From NCBI GenBank assembly GCA_964020975.1, contig OZ026630.1, positions 27,240,137 to 27,304,136 on the forward strand: 64,000 nucleotides of DNA, written 5' to 3'. The notes beneath the pieces are model-generated. The model was not told the DNA's origin. It worked only from the letters and a program-made list of their open reading frames with translations, and did no database searches. The stretch comes from Hermodice carunculata (taxonomy: Eukaryota; Annelida; Polychaeta; Eunicida; Amphinomidae). Position numbers and translations under genes: made by a program. Numbering within the stretch: position 1 is the first letter of the stretch; each line of letters begins with the position of its first letter. Positions 28,313 to 40,391 of this stretch are shown in pieces.

Positions 28313-28561
28313 TATTGATTTGGGAGGCCTCTTTTAAGATCATAGTTGACTGCTATCATACAAGCCACCCATGAAATTGTTATACTGTCCATTCATTAAT
28401 TATGCAGATCCTATTGATTTAAAGTTAATGTAAGCTCCGATATTTACAGTACTGCAAGTTTTAAGAAATTAACAAAGTTTATGGAGCCTATAAGTACATG
28501 GTGATTTTATTTGTCAATTGAAAAATATATAAATAAAAATAACAATTTTAAAAAATCAAAA

Positions 28562-29700
28562 TCAAAACCTGCCAGAATTGCATATATAACAATTTGGTAT
28601 ACGACATTCAGATTCAATTTTTTTTGTATAATAATTCTGTATATAAATTGAAAATCCTTGGATAATATATGTATTGACTTTATCTTTTATCGTAGCTGGT
28701 GTATCATTCAAAATATAACCCATTTGATGTCGATAACATTGATATGTATAGAGGCGAGAAGCCCTAGTTCTGAATATGTCGTCCCTTTGCCTTGTGTTAA
28801 TCATGTACGATTGTGTTTGGAAATAATGTAAGATTCTTAAAATATACAGGCAAGTTGTCGTTTGTTAATCTGTAACAAAATCATAAAAGCTGTAGCTTAT
28901 ATACAGCTTAGAGTTTTAGTAATTTCAATCCTTTAAATATTGGTTCTGCAGGGGCATTAAAATCACTATTCATTATGGTACGTACAACTAGTTTTTGAAT
29001 AGTTCACGTCTCTCGTTCAGGTCCCCATGCCAGAAGTCAATAGTTTAAATGTGGTAATATTAATGAGGTTTATAGGATCAAAGAATTATGATTGAAAGGA
29101 AATGCCTAGTTTCTTTGTTAGAAATCGCTTGTATGTGCTTTCTCCGGTTCATCGTTTTGTCTGAAGTTAAACCCAAGAAATTACATTCTTCCAAAGTCAA
29201 CTTTTTGTTTTATCTATTTTGAGAGATGGAATAGATACTTTCTTTAATGGCCTGTAGAATAACATATATTTTGTTTTCATGATTTTTAAGGATAATCTGT
29301 TTGCCCTCAACCACGTACGAAAGTTTGCTAGCTCTGCGTCCATAATTTGGAAAGTTTCTTTGTTCTCATTCTGCTAATCAAAGAAGTTTAAAGTACTATA
29401 TAAAGTGGTATCGTCTGCATAAATAATAAATTTAAATAAATTTTGAAGCCACAATTATATCATTGATATATGTTATAAACAGCAGTGGACCTAAAATTGA
29501 ACCCTGTGGTACGGCAGTCATTTTTTTAACATGTGAGACTTTACATCACCAATGGTTATATATTGCTTCCTATTATCTAAATTACTTTCACACAATTTAA
29601 AATTAATGTCCTTAATAAAATGTAAATAGCATTTATACAAGCCACTCGTTTGATAGTTAATACCACCACGGTAGAGCTTATGTCACAAACTACATTAATT
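28562..29700 (-). mobile_element. LINE relic A: reverse transcriptase and C-terminus, 5'-truncated
   Basis: Read on the minus strand, the relic begins about 29700 with degenerate RT sequence that reaches DNRKQYIT near 29570. The palm motif AVPQGSILGPLLF lies at 29477-29515, followed by YINDI. The catalytic box YADDTTLY lies at 29398-29421, one frame away, so there is at least one frameshift between them. FRTWLRANRLSLKIMKTK (about 29270-29325) is the usual thumb-side sequence. Several stops follow. The last 80 codons (28562-28804) are open and end in CRIPNCYICNSGRF before a stop. The motifs fit the CR1/L2/Jockey side of the LINE tree. Endonuclease and ORF1 are absent, as expected from incomplete target-primed reverse transcription. 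A+T-rich sequence down to about 28440 is probably its 3' UTR. Confidence 0.9.
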
Positions 29701-29715
29701 ACACAGCTTTAGTGA

Positions 29716-29951
29716 TCAGCATGATTGTCTTCCTTTTTGCATTGTGCCTTTTAACATTTGAGCGCTAAGTGCCTTTCCTGTAGCTTTTAAAGCAAGTTGG
29801 AGCCAATTCACCGCTGCTGGGTTTGCTGTGAAATGGGACATCTCAAAATAAGACGTGTCGCCCTCTCCTAACTTGTCTAATGACCGCTCAAGATTATTTG
29901 AAATGTTCCGTAACATGATAATTATTCTGCATGCAGCTTGAGTCAGAAAAT
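29716..29951 (-). other. Possible exon or element fragment, unrecognised
   Basis: A minus-strand frame of 66 codons from its first Met (29916) to a stop at 29716 remains open a little further upstream. Its composition is protein-like, with an amphipathic charged start (NNLERSLDKLGEGDTSYFE) and an Ala/Leu-rich helix (VNWLQLALKATGKALSAQML). It ends right where LINE relic A begins, so it could be the LINE's own upstream sequence, a host exon interrupted by the LINE, or a chance frame. No family recognised. Confidence 0.2.
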
Positions 29952-30858
29952 TGACCAGTTTTCGCTATAATATCTTATTCATGTTTGCAATCTAGTGTTT
30001 AATACCATAGAGTAAAGGTATTACCTTATCCCCTAATGTCATGGGAAACACGTTAAAACACATTAAATATTTAAAGACTTTCTAATTGTCTCAATCACAA
30101 TAGTATATGGTAAATCTCAACTTACCCATTGTCCCTTGCCATTTTGGTCTAGGCGAAAAAGATAATCCAAATGCACAAAGAGACAAAATAAAAGTATGAA
30201 AACCTGGTCAGAGAGGTGCTTGCGCCTCAGCGTAGAGTCGGTATTATACATTTGCATCTAGGCTAAAAGAAAAAGGACTTGCATGGAACGTTGTCTCAGT
30301 GAATAACAGCACGACGAGTACAACTACCAGAGTGGTTTGTGAAAGGCTGGACGAATATTCGTGCTGATATCCTTCCAATCATGCAAAAGACATATGTTGC
30401 TATCGCTGTTATGTGCACTTAATAAAGGATCATTTCAGTTAATATAAATCTGCGAAAAACCTAATACGGGTGTTTTCTTAGATCGAGGTGCAGTCACTGG
30501 GGATGGGTGAGTGTGATAAGTCATGGTTTTAAATTGAAAATAAAATTGCGTTAGATTTCCAGGTAAGAGGAAGATAACGCAAAGTGGCTCATGTTGCCCT
30601 GTTGAACACCGTTAATATAATGCTATATTGGTTTTAGATAATTACGCTCCTATATGATATTTGGGAGGTCACAAAGGCATTCTGATTGAGATATTTCCTC
30701 CTCGTACTTTCTGGGACCATGCATTCCTCATGCAAACTTTACGGTCACTCTATAGAAGTAAAATACTGAACTAAACACCATAGATTTGGAAAGTTACTAT
30801 CCAGGTCTTTAAAGTACTATCTAGTAATTTCAATAATAACGTAATAATCACGTGCATG

Positions 30859-30903
<45 letters not shown>

Positions 30904-32525
30904 ATGTGGAATTTTAAAGTTTCTCTATTACTATCAGTAAACCAATTATATTCAATTTGCTCTCTGACCTTGAAGCTGGATGAAGGTTACCAATACAAAA
31001 CCACAACCCCAACCATACTGCGTACCACTATCACTGTGCAAAATCAAATGGTCTCAATTTGGTGTCTGTAAAAATACACTTAGCCGCTGATGTTGCCTGT
31101 TTGTAAATCTAACGGTAAATGTTTTTTCATGTACGTTGTTCATCATCTGCGATTCTAATCTGCCTCTCTGAGCACCTGGTGCTTTATCAAAGTTCTATAG
31201 ACCAAATCATGTTGTTATCGTCCTGGAGCCCTGAAAAATCAAAGATTAGGCTCTGGCACTGACTCGGTTTTAAGATTCCAACTCAAACGTACTTAAAAAG
31301 TTAAACTCGATTTATGTTATCCAGCAGAGCAAAAAATGGTCATTTCAGTCTCTATTACATGCTTTTGCATGAAATGAGGGCAGTCAAATAAGCATTTCAG
31401 CATGCCAGTTAAGAGCAATTAATGAGACTTGTCTTCTTTTTAGGTTACATGCTATTAAATATAAATTTTCCTCCACTTTATATGGAAAGATATACCGCTA
31501 TTGGTCAATTTGAAAAATATGAATTGTTATAGGCCAAGAGCTTGGCTTCCGAAGCATTTTGTTTTCATTTGCTATTTTTAATGAAACCTGTCCAGGATTG
31601 TGATCAAGAAGTTTAATTTTTATTTGGTTACTGGGATAACCTAACCGATGCAATGCAGGAAAGCTCACCCGCTGAAATGGCTGACCTCAGCAATAATTAA
31701 GAAAGTCTATTTCAAACTGGATTTTACAACCAGTGTAACATCCCCAATGTTGTCCTTTTACCTAATAAAATACACATAGTCATACGGTATTAACATCATG
31801 AAACTATTTATACGGAAATTAAAAGTAAAACGGTATTACGATCATTAAATATGTGTAAGTGAATTAAAAGAATTCTGTGTGAAAGGATACAAGGGCAACA
31901 ATTCATTTTAAACGTCAGTCAAAAACGTGCATATATAACCAGAACGGTGTTATCATGTTACGGTCTACATTTGCAATCACAAAGTTGCGAAGTAAATCTT
32001 GTTAAAAGTCGGAAAAGGGAGTCATTCTGCCCCTGGGATGAGCAACTACATGTTAAACACTAAAAAGGTCGGACAAATAATTTCATGTTAAAGCATGATG
32101 GGATTTCGATCATAGCCAGTGTTCGGAGGTGACGCAGACTGAGAGACGAGATGCAACTTGTCTTTTGTGAATCTGCATGAGACATTACAAAGTCTTTATA
32201 CAAGTATTTTAAACATTTCAATTGTAGCTTTTCTGGTCGTTTGAAATTTGCTTTGGAGCACCGGCTACATGCAAGTGGACAATACGTAAAATTTCATTGT
32301 GTTATGGCATAGAATAAGTTTTTTCCTTACAAGGGTGATATTACGCTACACACGTTGATTATTCCTGCAGTCTTTTCATATAATTTAAATGGGTGATAAG
32401 AAATACTTTATGGTATATACACAACACTAATTAATTCAGCTTTCAGGTCACATTGAATCTATGCAGCAGCAAATTCGAATATACATATCTGATAAATCAC
32501 GTAAGCCGCTTATCAAATCTACAGA
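29952..32525. other. Non-coding sequence; (AT)n at 30860-30898
   Basis: About 2.6 kb with no credible exon or element motif apart from a short AT microsatellite. Confidence 0.4.
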
Positions 32526-32529
32526 TATT

Positions 32530-32985
32530 TGTTCAGTTCACTGGCTGTATCACTTACAGTGTTATCATCTGCAAACTTGTTTAGTATACTATACTTGACT
32601 CTGAGAAATAGATCGCTTAAAACCATATTGAGCACTAGCGGACCAAGTATTGATCAATGTTGTACACCCCCAAAGAATAGTCATCCAGTCACTCCGGACC
32701 GTGCCAATCTTGACTCTCTAGATCTGCTTTCAAATAGAGACTTAGCCTGGGACAAAGGCAAGAGCTCTCTCGCTCTGTCCATAGGCTCCGCACTTGGCCA
32801 GCAGCAGACCGTGATCCAAAGCCTTCCAAACGTCCATCAGTCCTGTTTCCACATACTGCCGCTTCAAGGTCAAAGTGACAATCTCCAATGGGACGTGTAG
32901 GGACCGACTGTCACCTATACCCTTTCCTGAAGGTAGAGAGATGTTTAGAAAAAGGAAAATAGAAAAATGGCTCGAGTTGGTCACA
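32530..32985 (-). mobile_element. LINE relic B: reverse-transcriptase core, CR1/L2-like
   Basis: On the minus strand, 32985-32742 encodes GLMDVWKALDHGLLLAK followed by AYGQSERALAFV, the fingers region preceding the palm. The same frame continues through three stops into RVKIGTVRSDWMTILWG (about 32725-32675). After a frame change it reaches SILGPLVLN (32627-32652) and the catalytic FADDNTV (32555-32575). Order and spacing match one continuous RT domain of about 150 residues. The FADDNT version of the catalytic box differs from YADDTT in relic A, so the two come from different families or subfamilies. Only the RT core survives; both ends are lost. Confidence 0.9.
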
Positions 32986-33089
32986 TATAAACCTTCCCAT
33001 CACTTTTGATGAGCACGAAGTATATTTTCAGGTTTATATTTGGTTTTCTACGGAAGCCAGTAAAGACCACAAAAAATAAACACAAAACA

Positions 33090-33187
33090 CGAAATTTCGA
33101 GTTTTTTCTCGAAATCTTGTATTTTTAATCTGGAAATTTCGACTTTAAAAACTCGAAATTTTGACTTCTAAAAGTCGAAATTTGGCG
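33090..33187. repeat. CTCGAAATTT/TTCGAC minisatellite
   Basis: Alternating CGAAATTTCGAG, CTCGAAAT, AATTTCGACTTT and AAAGTCGAAATTT words are spaced 15-20 bp apart and are partly palindromic (ATTTCGAG and CTCGAAAT flank a 6-T loop near 33093-33115). From memory, similar repeats are widespread in fish and marine invertebrate genomes, often inside short mobile elements. Confidence 0.75.
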
Positions 33188-33199
33188 TTCTATTTGTAA

Positions 33200-35300
33200 A
33201 ATAAAAATATTGAAATTTGTCTGTAACTGTTGAAAAGAAAAGGTGACATCACACACTTTAATGTTGAACCACCGCTGAACGTTAAAAATGCAAGCGGGTT
33301 TGCTCCCACCTACAAATGTTAAAATCCAGTCAATCGTTAAAATACAAGAGCGAGTGTCAGCAATCCTAAGTGCTCATTTATTTATTTTCACAATAGGACT
33401 AACTGTTTCCAAAAGATACATATACTTGCACATTGATATACTACAGGTCAACCAAAGTTACATAAAAGGTACTGGTGCAGACCATAACAGAAACAAGAAC
33501 ATCCGATTTATTGTAACAGTTTGCAAATGTCACTCAACATTTTACTGATATGCAGCAGCATCACGCGGAAACCAATGCAAGGTTCCCACAGCAACGGCAA
33601 AGTGAAATTTCAAGTTTATAATTTATCGACTAGACTAACTATTGGTACATTTACCAAGTGCGTCACATTTTCAAAAGTATCCAGAGTAGCATGATAATTG
33701 AATATCGTCATTGTGGCAGTGTAATCAACACACGATATATAAATGATATAAGATGTTATAGAGTTCTAGGATGCATTTACAGGGATTACACACTTAGAAA
33801 TAAAATTTCCTATTGCCTTTTTACAAACGTGAATATTTTATGCTATCGACGTATATGATCAGGTATATTGTTCCAGGTAATAGGACCATGATATTCTAAC
33901 AATTTACGAAAAAAAAAAAATTTATTTAGGGTATCTGGTATACGAATTAGCTGTATCAGATAAAAGTGTCACTTAATCACATGTCAAGGCCTAATCGGGT
34001 GCAAGGCCATGCATAGCCTTGACCACATATCTTAGGCTGAACGCAAGAGACGACTTGCTTCCAAAGACTGGCAACAAAGTGCCCTAACCATATCGACGCC
34101 TCTGATTTTCATGAAGTCGGAAATTAGCAATATGAAAAACAACCGGGAATGGTTACGCATGCCATGTCACTGACTAGAACCCTTGTACACAAATTTCACA
34201 CGCCAATTACCAATCAGTTGTAACAGTGTATGAACACAAGTCCAGTTAAATGTACGAATGAGTGATTCTTCAATATTATGCGATCTTATATTTAACATGC
34301 TTAGTGTCTACGCCAAATTTATCCAAAGGAAGTGGTCGTAGGAAAGCTACTAAGATACCTCGTAACACAGCCGGTCACTATCTCAAGACAATTAAATTCT
34401 TGAACACTTTGCGGACCATTCCACGACATATTTTTGTTGGAAGCATGCTTAGCGGATACTGTATAACTGGAAATATTCCCGACGTTTTTAATTTTACGAA
34501 CTTTTCCCGGATAAAACTATTCGGAAAAATAAACACCAGGAAATTTCCACACTGACCGCTAATTATACGTGGCGGCAAGGAGCAACATAATTTCAAATTG
34601 TGAATTGGGAAAATAAAAACCGCAAAATTTTCATTCTCAAGAGAGTCGGGGATTTTTCCACTTGTGCAGTACTAAGGTCCTTGGTGACAACATTTTCAAA
34701 ATAGTCACGCTTTACATTACGTAACTCCGAAGGCAAATTCTTCATTGCGTGCCTCTTTATACAATGTTATATGCAGATAACAATATAAAAGCATCAAAGA
34801 CTGACACCTTTCATATGCTGGTAATCACGTCTAAACGTCAGGCACACAATATCACTCGATACCCATGGGTAATTCCTCCTGTCCCTTTACCGCATATATC
34901 AAGTGAAAGGATGTAAATCACACATACGTGCCAGTTCATTTTTCATGGCAACACATCTCTCTACAGCCTTCATCATCTGTAAACAGTTGTGTGACTTTTT
35001 GGCATTACCTAAGTTATATAAAACTGTTCAGTTTTTAATGTTGATTTTTTTTTTTTATTGTTTGCACCAAACAATTTTGTGGATTTCATCTTCTCACACT
35101 TGACGATCGAGCACCGAAAATCTCATGTAATGATCACATAAAGCAATTTTATAACCTCTCATGTCAAGTAGTGTTTAGGTATACTTGTTGAAACAACATC
35201 AAGCAAAGCCCTTGTCCTTTTGAAGCAAAGCAAACCAAATCCATGAAAAAAAAACTGATATAAAACAACCTCGTGTTTCCTGCTTTAAAAGGGTCTGTCC
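33200..35300. other. Non-coding sequence, nothing recognised
   Basis: About 2.1 kb. The open frames at 33288-33548, 33658-33858 and 34262-34555 show no motif. There is an A-run at about 33909-33921 and a T-run at about 35046-35057. Confidence 0.4.
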
Positions 35301-35306
35301 AAATAG

Positions 35307-36222
35307 TAGTAGAGACCATTACGTACCAACACTAGTAAGAGACTATAAGACCATTACGTGCCAATAGTAGTATGAGACCATTACGTGTCGATAGTAGTAT
35401 GAGACTATTACGTGTCAAAAGTAGTATGCGATTATTACGTGTCAATAGTAGTATGAGACTATTATGTGTCAATAGTAGGTATAAGACCATTACGTGTCGG
35501 TAGTAATGGTAAGAGACCATTACTTGTCAACAGTAGTATGCGACCATTACGTGTCAATAGTCCTATGCGACTATTACGTGTCAAAAGTAGTATGCGATTA
35601 TTACGTGTCAATAGTAGTATGAGACTATTATGTGTCAATAGTAAGTATAAGACCATTACGTGTCGGTAGCAATAGTAAGAGACCATTACTTGTCAACAGT
35701 AGTATGCGACCATTACGTGTCAATAGTCCTATGCGACTATTACGTGTCAAAAGTAGTATGCGATCATTACGTGTCAATAGTAGTATGAGACTATTATGTG
35801 TCAATAGTAAGTATAAGACCATTACGTGTCGGTAGTAATAGTAAGAGACCATTACTTGTCAACAGTAGTATGAGACAATTACGTGTCAATAGTAGTATGA
35901 GACCATTACGTGTCAATAGTAGTATAAGACCATTACATGTCAATAGTAGTATGACCACCATTGCATGTGAATAGTAGTATGAGACCATTACATGTCAATA
36001 GTAGTATGAGACCATTACATGTCAACAGTAGTATGAGACCATTACATGTCAATAATAGTATGAGACCATTACATGTGAATTGTAGTATGAGACCATTACA
36101 TGTCAATAGTAGTATGAGACCATTACATGTCAATAGTAGTATGAGACCATTGCATGTTAATAGTAGTATGAAACTATTACGTGTCAATAGCTATATGACA
36201 CCATTGCGTGTCAATATCGTAA
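35307..36222. repeat. 27-bp minisatellite with 166-bp higher-order repeat
   Basis: More than 30 related units are built on AGTAGTATGAGACCATTACG plus TGTCAAT. From 35467 a six-unit block recurs every 166 bp: the diagnostic word GTATAAGACC lies at about 35480, 35646 and 35812. The left part mostly carries ACGTGTC; the right part (about 35935-36170) mostly carries ACATGTC and is a simple monomer ladder. A 27-bp unit is a multiple of three, so long frames stay open on both strands; they are repeat artefacts. Confidence 0.97.
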
Positions 36223-37200
36223 TACTAAATTTAGTCCAAGTTGAAAACCATCCAAATCTTGACAAGCCCTTCAACATGAACATCACCAGATGTAACAACA
36301 AGACCTGAATATTCACCAAGCAATACATTATTCATTGAATATCTAAAGATGATAAGATGTCATATTGACAACATGAAATAATACCTGTCATGGAAAATAG
36401 AAGAAAAAAGTTTCCAACAATGCCAGAGAAACTGCACCAAAAAATTCACAACAAACAAGAACCATCCATGATCAAATTCCGTCAGCCATCAAGCAAGCAG
36501 TCGAAAACCGGAAACCCAAGATAAACACGGCAACAACCGACTATTATTTTTATGTCAGTGAATGAATATAAAATGTAACATTAAGGACAACATCTCTCTC
36601 ATGACCCGATACAGGTATCAACTTAAGTTATTAATAGTTTAAATCGATTTAATGCCATCAACTCTCAATTTTAAGAAATATCTTGTGTGAAACACGTATT
36701 GTATAAAATGTCAGCTACGATTGCTAGTTTTACCTATTTACTTCATCGTTTATGTAACACCTCAAATGCACCTGATGTTTATATAATGAGTTTTCATTTT
36801 TGCCCAGAAGCTTCGTAAAAGATCGCTTTAATTTCATTTTTGAACACCCCCGTTCCACAATTTTCTGAAATATGTGAATGACGGCAGTCAAAGTTGCCAC
36901 AATCGCTGCAGAATCCAGCCAAGCCAAGTGACCTTGACACATAGAGTGTGTCTTTAAATTATGGAACTATTGCTTTATATTTTTAGTCGCATTTTTATCT
37001 CTCGGACACTGTTTTTAATAGCGTATAGTGGGTGCATAATGGTCAAATGGATGACAGAACATTTGAACTTAAAATACAGTCTTTTCTTAGGATTGGTGTG
37101 ACTTTAACGTCACAGTAACTTTCTTTGATTATTATTTGCGCTGAATTTGACAGTTGTTAAAGAGATTTATTAGATAAGATTGCCACATAAAGCTTCATCC
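36223..37200. other. Non-coding sequence up to the second gap
   Basis: No gene or repeat partner recognised. Confidence 0.45.
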
Positions 37201-37400
37201 NNNNNNNNNNNNNNNNNNNNNNNNNNNNNNNNNNNNNNNNNNNNNNNNNNNNNNNNNNNNNNNNNNNNNNNNNNNNNNNNNNNNNNNNNNNNNNNNNNNN
37301 NNNNNNNNNNNNNNNNNNNNNNNNNNNNNNNNNNNNNNNNNNNNNNNNNNNNNNNNNNNNNNNNNNNNNNNNNNNNNNNNNNNNNNNNNNNNNNNNNNNN
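37201..37400. other. Assembly gap, 200 N
   Basis: Second gap of exactly 200 N. Unlike the first gap, its edges are not simple sequence. Confidence 0.98.
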
Positions 37401-37761
37401 ATACAATAGTCAAAGTGCAGATTTCCCTGCAAAATAATTGCCCACCTTCGCTGAAAACACTAGAAGGACTGTACAGGGTACATACAAGAATAGTATCGCT
37501 GTTAGACAAGTCCCATTCAGCCTATGATTAGATCAGATTGTTAGTGAAGCAATCTGTTCGTTACGTATTTTTTATACACTGTTCTTGACAATTGAAAGTA
37601 AGCCGTCACTTCTGCCATTCGTGTCACGCCTACACAGTGGATAGCCAGGTATTGCAACCACTCTGCATTAGAATGCAGCATGTCTCACTGATGCACAAAG
37701 TGTCAATTTGCAGCCCCCTACCTGCCCCAAAAAAACTTCAAAGGTTCTTCAATTCTCTTAG

Positions 37762-37809
37762 TTCATCTCGCCTTCTTGCACTTTTCGGTGTGCAAGAAGG
37801 CGAGATGAA
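37762..37809. repeat. Perfect hairpin, 20-bp arms, 8-nt loop
   Basis: Left arm TTCATCTCGCCTTCTTGCAC (37762-37781) and right arm 37790-37809 are exact reverse complements around the loop TTTTCGGT. The immediate flanks do not pair. Perfect arms of this length with a short loop imply recent formation, selection, or an artefact. Confidence 0.9.
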
Positions 37810-38062
37810 ACCCCCACTGTATCTGTCAAAACCTTAAAACACTAAACGTTGCAATTTGACATGTAGAGTTATTTTAACGCTTATGGGTCTAGGGTCATTT
37901 CAAGGTCATCTAGAAGTTAACAGACACATCCACTTTTCTTGCACCCAAGGATCTATAAAAATGCAAAGTTTTATGACTTCAGTGTGAATGTAAAACAACC
38001 ACAGCAAAATCTTGTGTCATGATATACCCTTTGGTGATAGGTAACGATCGTCCATTGTTTGA
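37810..38062. other. Non-coding sequence
   Basis: Includes CTAGGGTCATTTCAAGGTCATCTAG (about 37889-37913), isolated half-site words that resemble a single diverged satellite unit. No gene seen. Confidence 0.4.
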
Positions 38063-38272
<210 letters not shown>

Positions 38273-39714
38273 CGCTGCCATTCACTGGGTCATTGTTAGC
38301 ATGCCTCCTTACATGGTACGTTAACCTTAGATCTATTGGCCGTACACGTGTGGCCATGAAATGTAAAGTCGGCTCAATATGTAATGCTACATTTCGCTTT
38401 GAGTTTACAATTACTCTGTAAGGGTGTCATCACGGTCACCGCGTTTGATTTTTTGGCGGTTGTTGCAAAGAGGTTTCAACAAGCATGTTCCCAGATTTAA
38501 CGACAGGCGTTACCTTTGTAAAATCATGTTGACGGGGGATGATTACCCTTAAAACCAGGAAGAATGAGAAACAATGGTAGAACAGGGGGCTATCGGGCAA
38601 ATATTTGTAACAAAGTTGTGATGAAGAGTCTGACTATATATTGCAGAACAGATGTCGTTGTTTTAGCCCCCATTTGTCATCTTCAGGCTTGGTTATTTTC
38701 CTATAATCCATTCCCTGTTGGCTATAGTCCCGTACAAGTAAGATCTATTACGGTACAAAAACTATGCTCCGGTGTTATTCTAAAATGAAGCCAATCTACT
38801 CTGTCATGTCATTTCCTTTTTCAGAAGATTGTAGTGACTTCTTCCTTGAAAGTTTTTGGATTAAATTTCAAATGTAAGTGCCTTCATACATGACTTATTC
38901 ACTACAGAGCTCTGGTAATCATCATTTGGCTGGCCAGTATGCGCCAACTGTCTCCTCGGGCGACCGTTTCTTACTATGTGTGAAACTGTCTATTAACCCT
39001 CGCACTCCGTCAGTTGTAAATGCTTGGTTATTCCTCGCCCCAAATTTTTCTGTGGGCGGATAACATTCCGCAGTAAGGAATCATTTTCACAAAACTTACA
39101 GAGATAATGTTACTAATTCTGTTGTATGAAAAGTGCAATGCAATATAAACTCTGGATACTAGAAGATTGTACGGACATATCTGTTCTGGGCACTTTCCTA
39201 CAGTCACAACACTTCCAGTTTCAAGCACCCCATACTGCTGTAACCAGTTATACACTCTTATACTTTACTGTAATTAACTGGCCAATATTCTCTACGATAC
39301 ATGGCTTGGAAGACAAAATTCTCAGTAATTGACTTAACACCATGCAATATTTTTGTTTACGTCATGAACATTTTCCATCGGGCTTAAAAACTAAATTACG
39401 ATCACACATTTCAAAATGGTGTTGTTCTTGACGAGCTTTTTGACACGTACTTGGGACTAGTTTGCTCTGACATGCCAGTAAACTATTTTGCTAGAGACAT
39501 GCATGAGTCAGGAATGTGGAATAAAAATGTTAATGAAACAAGCCAAAAACCATGCCAGTGGAATATGTTACAGTAGCTATTAAGTCGAGAATATCTTGTA
39601 TTTTGGGCATTGATGAAACCTTATTTTGGTTACATAAAAAACGGTGAATGAAAGCACACATTTAGTGATAACTTCTGGCACTTTGTGTGTGTGTGTCTCA
39701 TCAATGTTCGATAC

Positions 39715-39715
<1 letters not shown>
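38273..39715. other. Non-coding sequence, nothing recognised
   Basis: About 1.4 kb. Short frames at 38564-38788 and 39126-39332 lack motifs. Confidence 0.4.
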
Positions 39716-39717
<2 letters not shown>

Positions 39718-39792
<75 letters not shown>

Positions 39793-39800
39793 TACATATG
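39718..39800. repeat. (AT)n microsatellite
   Basis: Alternating AT with two ACAT interruptions at the right end, abutting the inverted-repeat segment. Confidence 0.95.
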
Positions 39801-40138
39801 TCGAGGGTGGTTTATGGGCAATTGTACACTGACCACACAAAAAAAATACAATGGAATAGGTCCTACGGCCGGTTTGTGGATCATGCCCATTGTCTGCGTG
39901 TCAATTATAATCCTCAAACCGGACCGTGGGCAGTATATACCAAGTATAGCTTAACACAGTTTCTGGGCATTTATAGCTTCCCATAATATCTGGGCAGATT
40001 TGCTGATTTATACGTTTCTGAAACCCCCTAGGTAGCGCATTGAATTTAAGTCAAACATGGTTTATGGACAGTAAACCGAACAACTGCCCACAAGACGATC
40101 TGAGGATTACAATTCTACCCATAAACCACCCAAGACAT
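39796..40138. repeat. Inverted-repeat (foldback-like) segment
   Basis: GGGTGGTTTATGGG (39805-39818) is the exact complement of 40118-40131. The similarity extends outwards through TATGTC/GACATA with two mismatches. A second, inner pair relates AATTATAATCCTC with GTGGGCAGT (about 39903-39932) to ACTGCCCAC with GAGGATTACAATT (about 40083-40114), in inverse order. Words of the type GGTTTATGGACA recur in between. The structure resembles a foldback element or MITE, but no target duplication is convincing. Confidence 0.55.
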
Positions 40139-40141
40139 AAC

Positions 40142-40299
40142 TTGGATGGAAGTTTGCCTGCACAACACCAAATTTCTACTGTCGGTGGTATACAGGCCTC
40201 CCAGTGCCTCTAAGATTTGGGAAATGTTTCTAGACAGTGTTGACAAAGTCAAAACCTGGGGCATTGATGCATTATTTTTTTTTTTTTTTTTTTTTTTTA

Positions 40300-40391
<92 letters not shown>

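Noticed and set aside
35332-36308. Series of 62-115-residue repetitive frames
   Set aside because: The 27-bp minisatellite unit is a multiple of three, so frames remain open mechanically.
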